64,000 bases of DNA from Anaeromassilibacillus sp001305115 (GTDB lineage: Bacteria; Bacillota; Clostridia; Oscillospirales; Acutalibacteraceae). The notes below the pieces were generated by a model, which saw only the letters and a program-made list of their open reading frames with translations, had not been told where the DNA came from and ran no database searches. The first letter of the stretch is position 1, and every line of letters begins with the position of its first letter. The stretch spans positions 2,480,001-2,544,000 of the forward strand of contig AP031437.1 in the NCBI GenBank assembly GCA_042854365.1, in the 5' to 3' direction. Below, piece after piece: positions 32,997 through 41,722 of this stretch. The position numbers and the translations under genes were made by a program.

Positions 32997-33857
32997 TTAA
33001 GACTCCCAAATAGCTGTACTTCCACAAGGAAGAACCAACCCACTCTCCGTAACCGGCAGGCCGATCTCTCCGGAGGATACCTTCCCGCCAAAACGTTTTT
33101 GCAATAACACCCCCAGCAAGTATTCCATTACAGCTGGGGACAAACCTGTCGTGTAGGAATTCAGCAAAAAGAACAGCGGATTTTCAGACATAATCGGTAT
33201 ACACATTTCTACTAGCGCATACAGCTGTTCTTCCAGCTTCCAAACTTCACCGCCGGGGCCGCGGCCATAGGAAGGCGGGTCCATGATGATCCCTTCGTAG
33301 TGATTGCCACGGCGCTGCTCTCTCTGAACAAATTTCATGCAATCATCCACCAGCCAGCGAACCGGCCGGTCCGCCAGACCGGAGGCCGCCGCGTTCTCCT
33401 TCGCCCAGGCAACCATCCCTTTCGAAGCATCCACATGGCAAACTTGCGCTCCTGCCTTTGCACAGGCGAGCGAGGCCGCCCCCGTATAACCAAATAGGTT
33501 TAAAACCTTTATAGGGCGGCCCGCCGCGCGGATTTTTTTCATAGCAAAATCCCAGTTCACTGCCTGCTCTGGAAAGATTCCCGTATGCTTAAAGCCCATT
33601 GTTTTGAGCTGGAAGGTCAATTCTCCGTAGCGAATCTTCCACATGGATGGAACTTTTTGATACTCCTGCCAACGGCCGCCGCCCGTATTCGAACGTTGAT
33701 AACGCGCATGCGCTTCCCGCCAAAGCGGGTTTTTGCGCGGCGTATTCCATATGATCTGCGGGTCCGGCCGGATGAGGATGATATTGTCCCATCGTTCTAA
33801 CCGCTCTCCACCGGATGTATCGATCAATTCATAGTCCTTCCATGCTGCCGCTCTCAA
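32997..33857 (-). CDS. Class I SAM-dependent methyltransferase, RlmI/RlmK-like
   Basis: About 286 residues if started at TTG 33857, where AGAGAGGG precedes by five bases; TTG 33881 gives 294. The Rossmann SAM-binding core is KVLNLFGYTGAASLACAKAGAQVCHVDASKGMVAWAKENA (residues about 120-160), and the catalytic-loop motif is IIMDPPSYGRG. The order resembles the C-terminal domain of 23S rRNA cytosine methyltransferases, but the N-terminal PUA domain is reduced. The target is probably rRNA, unproven. It is separated from the CAT-like gene by 61 bases. Confidence 0.85.
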   Translation of the reverse strand: MRAAAWKDYELIDTSGGERLERWDNIILIRPDPQIIWNTPRKNPLWREAHARYQRSNTGGGRWQEYQKVPSMWKIRYGELTFQLKTMGFKHTGIFPEQAVNWDFAMKKIRAAGRPIKVLNLFGYTGAASLACAKAGAQVCHVDASKGMVAWAKENAAASGLADRPVRWLVDDCMKFVQREQRRGNHYEGIIMDPPSYGRGPGGEVWKLEEQLYALVEMCIPIMSENPLFFLLNSYTTGLSPAVMEYLLGVLLQKRFGGKVSSGEIGLPVTESGLVLPCGSTAIWES

Positions 33858-33927
33858 AGCAAACCCTCTCTTATCCGTCAATTTTTAATACTATCCGTTA
33901 TATTTTAAATAGATTCTACAAAATATA

Positions 33928-35277
33928 TCAAGCCAACCGTTCGCGGAGAACATCTGCCACCGAATTTGCGAGCACATTGATGTACTCCAGGTCCTCCCCT
34001 TCAATCATCACGCGCAGAAGCGGTTCGGTTCCCGAAGGACGCACAACAATCCGTCCGCTGGTTCCAAGCTTCTCTTTTGCCTTCTCAATCGCATCTTTCA
34101 CTTCGCTGTCTGTATAGAAGTGCAGTTTTCCTTCCGGCCCCACCTGCACATTGACAATCACCTGTGGATAGCGGGTCATCAATGTTGCCAAACTGGAAAG
34201 CCTTGCCTCACGGCGGTGTACAATGCTCAACAGCTGAGCCGCTGTCAGCTGGCCATCTCCCGTCGTGGCGAAATCCAAGAAAATAACATGGCCGCTCTGC
34301 TCTCCGCCAAAATTATACCCTTCCAGCTGCATTTCTTCCAACACATAGCGGTCGCCCACTTTCGTGGCTTCAAAATGCAGGCCATTTTCGTCACAAAAAC
34401 GTGTGAAACCCATATTGGTCATAATGGTACCCACAACGGTGTTTTTCGCCAGCTTGCCGCGCGACTTCATATCCGCAGCGCAAATTGCCATCACGAAGTC
34501 TCCATCCACCAGTTGGCCCTTGTCGTCTACCGCGAGGCAGCGGTCTGCATCCCCATCAAATGCAATCCCTGCATCCAGATGGTTCTCTTTGACAAAGCTC
34601 ATCAGATTTTCCATATGTGTAGAACCGCAGTTGTCATTGACATTCACACCGTTGGGCTGATTGGCCAACATATGGCATTCTGCCCCCAATTCCGAAAAGA
34701 GCAATTCCGCGGTGCGGGACGCCGCGCCATTTGCACAATCGATGGCAATGCGCATACCGGTCAACGCAAACGGAACCGTACTCTTGATATGATCTACATA
34801 ATCGCGCACTACATTGGGCGCTGAAGTGACGCTTCCGATGTCACCTGCCGTGGGAACCGGAGGGGTATCCGCATGATCGAGCACAATCGCCTCGATCTGC
34901 TCTTCGAGCGCATCCGGCAGCTTATATCCATCCCCGCTAAAAATTTTGATGCCATTAAATTCACACGGATTATGGGAAGCTGTCAGCATAACGCCTGCGT
35001 CCGCCTTATACTTGCCCACTAAGAAGGCGACAGCCGGGGTCGGTACCACACCAAGCTGTACGACGTTCGCCCCTACACTGCACAATCCCGCTGTAATGGC
35101 GTTTTCCAACATATCGGAGGAAATGCGCGTATCTTTTCCGATCAAAATTTTGGGATGCCGGTGGTTGTTGTCCGTCAACACCATGGCTGCAGCCCGGCCA
35201 ATGTTCATTGCCATTTCACAGGTGAGTTCCGAATTTGCGACGCCTCTGACGCCGTCCGTGCCAAAAAGTCTGCCCAT
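33928..35277 (-). CDS. glmM: Phosphoglucosamine mutase
   Basis: A 449-residue alpha-D-phosphohexomutase, the family's standard length. The N-terminus GRLFGTDGVRGVAN, the phosphoserine loop MLTASHNP near residue 100, the metal-binding DGDADR loop (FDGDADRCLAVD), the sugar-binding GGEQSGH and the C-terminal phosphate-binding VRPSGTEPLLRVM are all intact. It converts glucosamine-6-phosphate to glucosamine-1-phosphate for peptidoglycan and other cell-wall precursors. AAGGAG precedes ATG 35277 by 13 bases. It stands alone between two weakly coding stretches. Confidence 0.96.
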   Translation of the reverse strand: MGRLFGTDGVRGVANSELTCEMAMNIGRAAAMVLTDNNHRHPKILIGKDTRISSDMLENAITAGLCSVGANVVQLGVVPTPAVAFLVGKYKADAGVMLTASHNPCEFNGIKIFSGDGYKLPDALEEQIEAIVLDHADTPPVPTAGDIGSVTSAPNVVRDYVDHIKSTVPFALTGMRIAIDCANGAASRTAELLFSELGAECHMLANQPNGVNVNDNCGSTHMENLMSFVKENHLDAGIAFDGDADRCLAVDDKGQLVDGDFVMAICAADMKSRGKLAKNTVVGTIMTNMGFTRFCDENGLHFEATKVGDRYVLEEMQLEGYNFGGEQSGHVIFLDFATTGDGQLTAAQLLSIVHRREARLSSLATLMTRYPQVIVNVQVGPEGKLHFYTDSEVKDAIEKAKEKLGTSGRIVVRPSGTEPLLRVMIEGEDLEYINVLANSVADVLRERLA

Positions 35278-35492
35278 TTTCTTAACACACTCCTTAAAAT
35301 CGTTCCCTTAACGGGTGTCGTCTGAATTGCGGATATTCCGAAACCGGTCTTTTCTCCTATTGTAACGGTTCTTCTCCGAAAACCTCGTCGCAATCCCACA
35401 CGTCTGACCGGGAAACGTTGAAATGCGAACCACACGGGGCGATTTTATAAATGGGCGGCAAACTTCCGTCCACTTGTAAAACCGTCCTGAGC

Positions 35493-35822
35493 TTATAAAT
35501 CCAACAGTGGCAGGACATGGATAACCGGCTCCTCATAGGGATGCAGCCTGCGAACCAGCTCCACCGCCTGTGCAGCCAACTTTCGCGGGCAGACCACCTC
35601 CAGCTTGCACTCCGCTCCATGGCAAAGTACGCCAACGGTTCCATCGTATGGACTGGCTCCTAAAAGGGGACGCCAAGTGCCGGTGACCGTAACGACCGAT
35701 GAACAGTTGTCATACGCCCCAACACGACATGCCCCCAAATCGTTCAACGCCATCCGAAGGCGGTCAAGATCTTTTTCGGGCACATAGATTTCAAGCTTCA
35801 CACGAGAGAATTCCAAAAACAT
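35493..35822 (-). CDS. Stand-alone NIF3-insert (YqfO/CutA-like) domain protein
   Basis: A 109-residue protein. VKLEIYVPEKDLDRLRMALNDLGACRVGAYDNCS, SPYDGTVG and the final RRLHPYEEPVIHVLPL match the PII/CutA-like domain inserted in NIF3-family proteins such as YqfO. Short free-standing versions exist in many bacteria. Here the flanking NIF3 metal-binding halves are missing, so this is the insert domain alone. The function is unknown; CutA-like folds form trimers and may bind metals or nucleotides. Bases 35278-35492 next to it hold no gene I can support. Confidence 0.75.
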   Translation of the reverse strand: MFLEFSRVKLEIYVPEKDLDRLRMALNDLGACRVGAYDNCSSVVTVTGTWRPLLGASPYDGTVGVLCHGAECKLEVVCPRKLAAQAVELVRRLHPYEEPVIHVLPLLDL

Positions 35823-36300
35823 GTTCCTTTCTGTAACTCGCCTGATCCCCTATCCGGCACCGGAACGGATTTTCCTTTGTACAAGGGGATACATCCGATT
35901 CTGCTTCCATTCATACGCTTCCATCTGGAAATCGTACCAGCCGTGCAGCTCTCCCAAGATGCGCAAAGCGACAACTTTTCTCACTCTCTTTCGGAGCGGC
36001 GAATCGGATAAACGTATTGGCCTGGCACTTCTTTGATGCAATTCCCTACAAATGGCAGGGTCATCTACAGGGCAAACATCTGCTCCTTATATACCAACCG
36101 CTTGGGTCCTCTTCTCACTCCACAACGATATGCCATTCTTTACAGGCGCTTCAAAAATCAATCCTTCCATACATGTACTTCAAAGAAATCCTCGCTATTG
36201 AGAACTCCTGAACAAACACTCCTATCATTCGTGCAGGCTCCACCAAAAAAGTCGGCGAGAATCGAAGCTCCACGGCGGACGAAATGGAACAAAACAAATG
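35823..36300. other. Apparently non-coding stretch before the CRISPR remnant
   Basis: No reading frame with a plausible start and protein-like composition is seen on either strand, and there is no RNA gene I recognise. Together with 36611-37045 it makes the longest gene-poor area of the window, about 1.2 kb. That fits decay of a former CRISPR locus, but no cas fragment could be identified. Confidence 0.5.
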
Positions 36301-36610
36301 ATTTCAACCCACACCCTCTGTACGGAGGGCGACGCTATTGTCCCCAAGCCCCGCATAGCTATCATCATATTTCAACCCGCACCCTCCGCATGGAGGGTGA
36401 CATCGAAGATGCTGATGCCAATGGTGTGGCTATGTGGATTTCAATCCACACCCTCTGTGCGGAGGGCGGCTGGTAGGCATGTAAGATGACTCATACCGCC
36501 CACCGTTTCCATTCAAAATCGCAACCTCCGCATAGAAGGGGGCTCTACCGAGATGAATCTGCACAGACGGGGTGCAGAGATCAAACCCACACCCGTTCAT
36601 GCCGCGATCG
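36301..36610 (-). CRISPR. Degraded orphan CRISPR array, about five repeats of 33 bases
   Basis: Three good repeats: 36301-36333, 36369-36401 and 36438-36470, consensus ATTTCAAYCCRCACCCTCYG followed by YRYGGAGGGYGRC, separated by spacers of 35 and 36 bases. Two decayed copies follow at 36511-36543 (keeping CCTCCGCAT) and 36578-36610 (keeping TCAAACCCACACCC). The internal CCCTCYG/CRGAGGG palindrome and the ATTGAAAT end on the minus strand are typical of type I-C repeats. No cas genes lie nearby. The same repeat occurs in degraded form at 11900. Confidence 0.8.
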
Positions 36611-37045
36611 AGCCGTTTAAAGGCATGATTCCAAACCCCTTTTCCCGGCGACTATCCGGCCAAACGGCCTTGTAGGAATGATGCACAAACCCCATGCCGT
36701 CTCCATTCGTGTAATTCATTGGGGGGGCAAGACACCGTAACCATGTCCCATCAAAATCGGTACTAGTAAAAGCCCTATAATGAGCTTCATATCGAGTCCA
36801 GCCTTTCATCTCCTGTCACTTCTCATGCTTTCTCCATATCCGTAAACAGGTATTTCATACACCAACAGAAGCATTCTCTGCTGTTGTGAGATCATCACTG
36901 GCCATTTCTCGTTTTGCTCACAAACGAAAACGCCCTACCCTCCTGAGCAGAACCGCGGGTTCTCATTTTGCTAACACATACAATTGAACGAAAAGCTTTC
37001 ATCGCAAACACTGTGTTTACGGCGTCCAATCATCCATCCGCCTGG
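36611..37045. other. Apparently non-coding stretch between the CRISPR remnant and ruvB
   Basis: No convincing gene is seen on either strand. A short palindrome GAACCGCGGGTTC near 36950-36962 could form a small hairpin after ruvB but lacks a T tract. Confidence 0.5.
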
Positions 37046-38140
37046 CTATTCGTTGGGTGCGCCGCTCCTAGAATCCGGTTCCCTGGTCCAATCAAAAAAA
37101 CTCTGTTGGGGCGTTTGCTCTCCTGGGGGTGTGAGTCCCAAATGCAGATATGCCGCCCGCGTAACGCAACGGCCTCTTGGAGTTCGGTTCAGAAAGCCAA
37201 TCTGCATCAAGTACGGCTCATAAACATCCTCAATTGTGACCGCCTCTTCCCCGATGGCTGCAGCCAGTGTTTCCAATCCGACCGGCCCGCCATTGTAATA
37301 ACGGATCATTGCACTGAGCATACGCCGGTCGTTGGCATCCAAACCAATTTCATCTACTTCCAATCGGTCCAACCCTACTTTTGCAGACTGGTAAGTGATT
37401 ACCCCGTCCGTCATCACCTGTGCAAAGTCCCTTACGCGCCGGAGCATCCGGTTGGCAATACGCGGTGTTCCCCTCGAACGAGAAGCGATCTCCAGCGCGC
37501 CATCCGCTTCAATCGGAATTCCCAAAATCCGTGCACTCCGCGTGACGATCTTTGCCAACTCCTGTGGAGAATACATTTCCAAACGAAGCACTACGCCAAA
37601 ACGGTCGCGCAATGGAGCAGAAAGCTGCCCCGCACGTGTGGTAGCACCCACCAGCGTAAACTTCGGAAGCGGCAAATGGTAGGACGCTGCCATCTGTCCT
37701 TTGCCGGTGATAATATCCAGCGCATAATCTTCCATAGCCGGGTAGAGGATTTCCTCCACACTGCGCGACAGGCGGTGCACTTCGTCGATAAAGAGCACAT
37801 CGCCGGGATTCAAATTGGTCAGTAGTGCAGCCAAATCCCCCGGCTTTTCAATTGCCGGGCCGGAAGTAATACGCAGATTGACGTTCAACTCGTTGGCGAT
37901 GATCCCCGCCAAAGTCGTCTTTCCCAAACCTGGCGGCCCATACAGAAGGACGTGATCCAACGATTCTTTCCGCTGTTTCGCCGCTTCAATAAAAATCGCT
38001 AGATTTTCTTTTACCTTATCCTGCCCGATGTATTCTTCTAGCGTCCGCGGACGAAGAGGATTTTCTACCTCTGCGTCTTCGGGGGCGTACTCCGGCGCAA
38101 CCATCCGGTTTTCAAAATCCATCTCATTTTCATATTCCAT
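37046..38140 (-). CDS. ruvB: Holliday junction branch migration ATPase RuvB
   Basis: A 364-residue AAA+ motor, slightly longer than usual, with about 20 extra C-terminal residues (FDWTREPDSRSGAPNE end). Signatures: RPRTLEEYIGQDKVKENL, Walker A LLYGPPGLGKTTLAGII, Walker B DVLFIDEVHRLSR, the sensor segment LVGATTRAGQLSAPLRDRFG and the C-terminal winged helix ending IGFLNRTPRGR. It drives branch migration with RuvA. It is last in the ruvC-ruvA-ruvB string, 20 bases after ruvA. Confidence 0.97.
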   Translation of the reverse strand: MEYENEMDFENRMVAPEYAPEDAEVENPLRPRTLEEYIGQDKVKENLAIFIEAAKQRKESLDHVLLYGPPGLGKTTLAGIIANELNVNLRITSGPAIEKPGDLAALLTNLNPGDVLFIDEVHRLSRSVEEILYPAMEDYALDIITGKGQMAASYHLPLPKFTLVGATTRAGQLSAPLRDRFGVVLRLEMYSPQELAKIVTRSARILGIPIEADGALEIASRSRGTPRIANRMLRRVRDFAQVMTDGVITYQSAKVGLDRLEVDEIGLDANDRRMLSAMIRYYNGGPVGLETLAAAIGEEAVTIEDVYEPYLMQIGFLNRTPRGRCVTRAAYLHLGLTPPGEQTPQQSFFDWTREPDSRSGAPNE

Positions 38141-38160
38141 CGGTTCGCCTCACCGCCCTT

Positions 38161-38766
38161 TCAACGATTTTTTCCAAATTCTTTTAATGCCAAACGAATC
38201 AATTCTTCTGTAGGCAGACTACTGTCAAATTTCGCTACAACGGACGCTGCATCCGTCGGCGTATATCCCAACACAGACAGGGCATTGACAGCATTCGCTG
38301 CATTGCCCGCAGCAGACGGAACGCCTCCGGCGGGGGCGAAGCCCTCCAATACACCGCCGCCCATCTTTTTCACCTTGTCTTTAAGCTCCAGGACAATTCG
38401 CTGCGCTAACTTCGCCCCTACGCCGTTGGCGCGGGTCAACGATTTGCTGTCGCCAGATGCGGCAGCCATCGCCACCTGCTCTGGCGAAAGCTCGCTTAAA
38501 ATCGCCAGTCCAACCTTCGGCCCGACTCCGGAAACCGCAGTCAACATTTTAAAGCAATTCAATTCCATCATCGTTGCAAAACCGAACAGGTCCAACGCAT
38601 CCTCACGAACGTTCAAAAGGGTGTAAAGCTTAACCCGTTCGCCAAGCTGCGGCATGGCGCGTTGGGTGCTCAGCGTGGTAAAGCACTTAAAGCCCACCCC
38701 TCCGCACTCAACCACCGCGAATCCCGGCTCCATATGCGTCAATGTTCCTTTGATACTATAAAACAT
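38161..38766 (-). CDS. ruvA: Holliday junction-binding protein RuvA
   Basis: A 201-residue protein with the RuvA OB-fold N-terminus (MFYSIKGTLTHMEPGFAVVECGGVGF), helix-hairpin-helix motifs (LTAVSGVGPKVGLAILSEL and LTRANGVGAKLAQRIVLELKDK) and a C-terminal UBA-like domain (ALSVLGYTPTDAASVVAKF) that contacts RuvB. A variable linker of about 30 Gly/Ala/Pro-rich residues joins the last two. It binds the four-way junction as a tetramer. Confidence 0.96.
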   Translation of the reverse strand: MFYSIKGTLTHMEPGFAVVECGGVGFKCFTTLSTQRAMPQLGERVKLYTLLNVREDALDLFGFATMMELNCFKMLTAVSGVGPKVGLAILSELSPEQVAMAAASGDSKSLTRANGVGAKLAQRIVLELKDKVKKMGGGVLEGFAPAGGVPSAAGNAANAVNALSVLGYTPTDAASVVAKFDSSLPTEELIRLALKEFGKNR

Positions 38767-38783
38767 ACCATTCTCCGTTTATC

Positions 38784-39293
38784 TTAAGATCTGCGCCTCA
38801 ACAGCATCGATTGCCGCAGGGGCGAGCCCGCTGCCTGCCCATGGCAAATCGCCATGGCGAGCGCATCCGCTACGTCGTCCGGCTTCGGGATTTGCTGCAA
38901 GCACAGCAGCCGCCGGGTCATCTCCATCACCTGCGGTTTGAGGGCTTGTCCATAACCAGTCACCGCCTGCTTGACCTGCAACGGCGTGTACTCATAGACC
39001 GGCACGCCCGCTTTTTGAATGGCCAACCGGATCACACCGCGCGCCTCTGCCACACCGATCGCCGTAGTTTTGTTGTTCTTAAAATATAGCTTTTCAATAC
39101 TGACGGCATCCGGTTTCCATTTTTGCAGCACCTCTGCCATCGCATCGAATATGATCTCCAAACGGCGGCTAAAATCTTCCCCCGCCTTGGTGACGATGGC
39201 CCCATGTTCCAACGGAACAAAACGTCCATTTTGTGCACGGATAATCCCGTACCCTACAATTGCATAGCCCGGATCAATTCCCAGTATGACCAT
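38784..39293 (-). CDS. ruvC: Holliday junction resolvase RuvC
   Basis: A 169-residue endonuclease from ATG 39293, preceded by GGAGATAAA; the longer in-frame reading has no site. The catalytic acidic residues lie in VILGIDPGYAIVGYG (Asp7), VSIEKLYFKNNKTTAIGVAEARG (Glu) and PDDVADALAMAICHG (paired Asp). It cleaves Holliday junctions symmetrically after RuvAB migration. It is first in the string, 17 bases before ruvA. Confidence 0.96.
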   Translation of the reverse strand: MVILGIDPGYAIVGYGIIRAQNGRFVPLEHGAIVTKAGEDFSRRLEIIFDAMAEVLQKWKPDAVSIEKLYFKNNKTTAIGVAEARGVIRLAIQKAGVPVYEYTPLQVKQAVTGYGQALKPQVMEMTRRLLCLQQIPKPDDVADALAMAICHGQAAGSPLRQSMLLRRRS

Positions 39294-39480
39294 TTTATCT
39301 CCAATTCCATGAAAGAGTTTCCATAATATCCGCCTTATTATAGCACATCCGTTCCAATTAGAAAAGGGGAAAAGCATATGGCAAAGCCGCATGGAACCTG
39401 CGTTTTTCAGAAATATCTGGGTACGATACAGGAGAAAAGACTGTTCCGCGCATAAGATTTGTTCGTTCGCACAAAAATGA

Positions 39481-39508
39481 TTGCATTCTTATTAAATTAG
39501 TGTATAAT
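39481..39508 (+). promoter_or_regulatory. Promoter of the PPK2 gene
   Basis: TTGCAT (39481-39486), 16-base spacer, TATAAT (39503-39508) preceded by TG two bases earlier, 47 bases before the ATG. Confidence 0.65.
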
Positions 39509-39555
39509 TAGCATATAGTCCCATCAAGAAGTCGAATGGAAAGGGGTTTCCCAGC

Positions 39556-41046
39556 ATGTTGGAAAAAGTCAATTTAAAAGCATCAATCACAAAAGAGGAA
39601 TACAAAAAAGAGGCTTCTTCCCTCAAAGAAGAGCTTTCTTCCCTACAACAGCTTGTTAAGCAAAATAAACTCCCTGTCATTATCGTGTTTGAAGGGTGGG
39701 GTTCCGCTGGAAAGGGGAGCCAGATTGCAAATCTGATTCTAAACTTCGATCCACGCGGCTCCAAGGTTTATTCCAACATTGCTCCAACCGAACTGGAAAA
39801 ACGCGAACCCAACCTGTGGCGTTATTGGAAAATTATCCCTGGCGGTGGAGAAATTGCAGTTATGGATCGCAGCTGGTACCAGGAAATCTCCGTGCTTCGC
39901 CTTGAGGACGATGTAGACGATGTAACCAACCTGCGCCGGATGAACGATATCAATACCTTTGAACGGCAGCTTGCGGACAACGGTTATTTGATCTTGAAAT
40001 TCTTCCTGCATATCAGCCAGAAGGAACAGCGGGAACGCTTGGAAAACCTCGCGAATTCCAAAAACACCGAATGGCGCGTCACACAGCAGGACTGGAAACG
40101 CAATAAACAGTACGACCGCTACTATCGTGTGTTTGATGAAATGTTGGAATACACCAACACCACGTACGCGCCATGGCACGTTGTGGCAAGTACAGACCGT
40201 TTGCATGCCGAACTTGAGATTTACCGCACGGTGATCGATGGGATTCAAACGGCGTTAGCTCTGAAACAACACCGCAAGGAGCACCCCGTTACCCCGGCGA
40301 ATATCATTCTTCCCGGCAATTTTACATTTGTCCCCATGCCGAAGCTAAAGGATGTCTCTCTTGACAAGACTATCACGGATGAGAAATATAAAAAACAGCT
40401 CAAAAAGCTCCAAGAGGAACTGAGCGAGTTGCACAACAAAATTTATCGCAAGCGCGTGCCCGTCGTCGTTTGTTATGAGGGTTGGGACGCCGCCGGAAAG
40501 GGCGGAAATATCCGTCGTGTTGCAGCAGCGCTTGACCCGCGTGGGTACGAGGTTGTCCCCATCGCAGGGCCGACTGCTCCGGAGCTTGCACATCACTATC
40601 TTTGGCGGTTTTGGACACGCTTGCCAAAAGATGGGCATATCGCCATTTTCGACCGTACATGGTATGGCCGCGTGATGGTGGAACGCATTGAAGGGTTCTG
40701 CTCCACAGAGGACTGGCAGCGGGCCTATCGGGAGATCAATGAATTTGAACGGGAGCTCTACGACTGGGGCGCTGTCGTCGTAAAATTCTGGTTGCATATC
40801 GACCAGGATGAACAGCTTCGCCGTTTTAACGACCGTCAAAATACGCCCTCCAAACAGTGGAAGATCACTGAAGAGGATTGGCGTAACCGCGAGAAATGGG
40901 ATCAATACGAAGAGGCCGTCGATGACATGTTGCGCTATACATCTACCGATTTCGCCCCATGGCATATTATTGAATCCCAAAACAAAAAATATGGCCGCAT
41001 CAAGGCCTTAAAAATTTTAATTGAGGCGATCAAAGACCGTTTATAA
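39556..41046 (+). CDS. pap: Polyphosphate:AMP phosphotransferase, tandem PPK2 domains
   Basis: A 496-residue protein made of two PPK2 domains. Domain 1 (about residues 10-240) has VFEGWGSAGKGSQIANLI and the lid DRSWYQEISVLR. Domain 2 (about 265-495) has CYEGWDAAGKGGNIRRVA and the lid DRTWYGRVMVERIEGF. Both keep a Walker-A-like GxxxAGKG and the following DPRG, but domain 1 has GSAGKG where domain 2 has DAAGKG. Two-domain PPK2 proteins phosphorylate AMP to ADP using polyphosphate, and in characterised members the C-terminal domain is the active one. It has its own promoter and terminator and no partner gene. Confidence 0.93.
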   Translation: MLEKVNLKASITKEEYKKEASSLKEELSSLQQLVKQNKLPVIIVFEGWGSAGKGSQIANLILNFDPRGSKVYSNIAPTELEKREPNLWRYWKIIPGGGEIAVMDRSWYQEISVLRLEDDVDDVTNLRRMNDINTFERQLADNGYLILKFFLHISQKEQRERLENLANSKNTEWRVTQQDWKRNKQYDRYYRVFDEMLEYTNTTYAPWHVVASTDRLHAELEIYRTVIDGIQTALALKQHRKEHPVTPANIILPGNFTFVPMPKLKDVSLDKTITDEKYKKQLKKLQEELSELHNKIYRKRVPVVVCYEGWDAAGKGGNIRRVAAALDPRGYEVVPIAGPTAPELAHHYLWRFWTRLPKDGHIAIFDRTWYGRVMVERIEGFCSTEDWQRAYREINEFERELYDWGAVVVKFWLHIDQDEQLRRFNDRQNTPSKQWKITEEDWRNREKWDQYEEAVDDMLRYTSTDFAPWHIIESQNKKYGRIKALKILIEAIKDRL

Positions 41047-41116
41047 AAAGGGAGTATGCCCGGAAAGAATAGGCTTTCTTGGCGGCGTACCCTGTTTGGA
41101 TAAGGATGGCAATAGG

Positions 41117-41150
41117 AAAGGGCCGGAACCTACACGGGTTCCGGCCCTTT
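41117..41150 (+). terminator. Terminator after the PPK2 gene
   Basis: Perfect 14-base arms AAAGGGCCGGAACC (41117-41130) and GGTTCCGGCCCTTT (41137-41150), then CCTTGTTT. The bases to 41279 contain no gene I can support. Confidence 0.9.
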
Positions 41151-41279
41151 CCTTGTTTAAGAAATTCCGCCATATTAAGCAGGTGTACGCAAAAATGTGA
41201 AAGATCGTCTTTCAGTATACTATCATATCATTTTTTGGCAGCCTGCTCTTATTATGTCAATAAATTTCACCTAAAACAT

Positions 41280-41720
41280 TCATCCGCCCTTTCCTGAGCG
41301 TGACATTCCCCAAAGTCTGTTCAAAGAAGAAACCAGTAAAATTCCGAGCGCCAAAGCCCCGGCGATTCCCAAAGTGTGTAGTCCTGTCTCCAAAAACATT
41401 TGGGTATTTCCGGCGATGCAGTACTCCATCGTATAATAGATTCCACCGCCCGGCACCATGGGCAACAGAGCGATCAACAAATAGCCGGTTACCGGCACCT
41501 TATGAATACGAGCCATAATCTCTGAATAAACCGTGATCGCCACTGTCGCAATAAAAAATTGTACGATGTCATTTTGTAGTGGACGGAATAAAAGATATAC
41601 AAACCAGCCAATTGCACCGCCAAGAGAGGTAAAAAAGATCCGTTTTCCCCGCACATTGAAGACGATACAAACGGCCATACAGGCGACAAACCCATAAAAG
41701 CAGGGCAAATATACGTCCAT
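41280..41720 (-). CDS. Threonine/serine exporter, C-terminal half protein (ThrE-2/DUF3815)
   Basis: About 146 residues from ATG 41720, behind GGGGGTGTGAG. Five hydrophobic segments, including GYLLIALLPMVPGGGIYYTMEY, which carries the PMVPGGG signature of the ThrE small subunit. It pairs with the adjacent ThrE-like gene whose stop lies two bases away. In Corynebacterium both halves are one protein; here, as in many Firmicutes and in YjjP/YjjB of E. coli, they are split. The pair likely exports threonine, serine or, as shown for YjjPB, succinate. Confidence 0.88.
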   Translation of the reverse strand: MDVYLPCFYGFVACMAVCIVFNVRGKRIFFTSLGGAIGWFVYLLFRPLQNDIVQFFIATVAITVYSEIMARIHKVPVTGYLLIALLPMVPGGGIYYTMEYCIAGNTQMFLETGLHTLGIAGALALGILLVSSLNRLWGMSRSGKGG

Positions 41721-41722
41721 TC

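Noticed and set aside
34120..34824. A 234-codon plus-strand frame opposite glmM
   Set aside because: It is fully antisense to a well-defined gene and has no independent support.
36301..36610. Possibility that the CRISPR array is active
   Set aside because: Only three repeats are intact, the last two are badly decayed and no cas gene is in the window; activity cannot be supported from this sequence.
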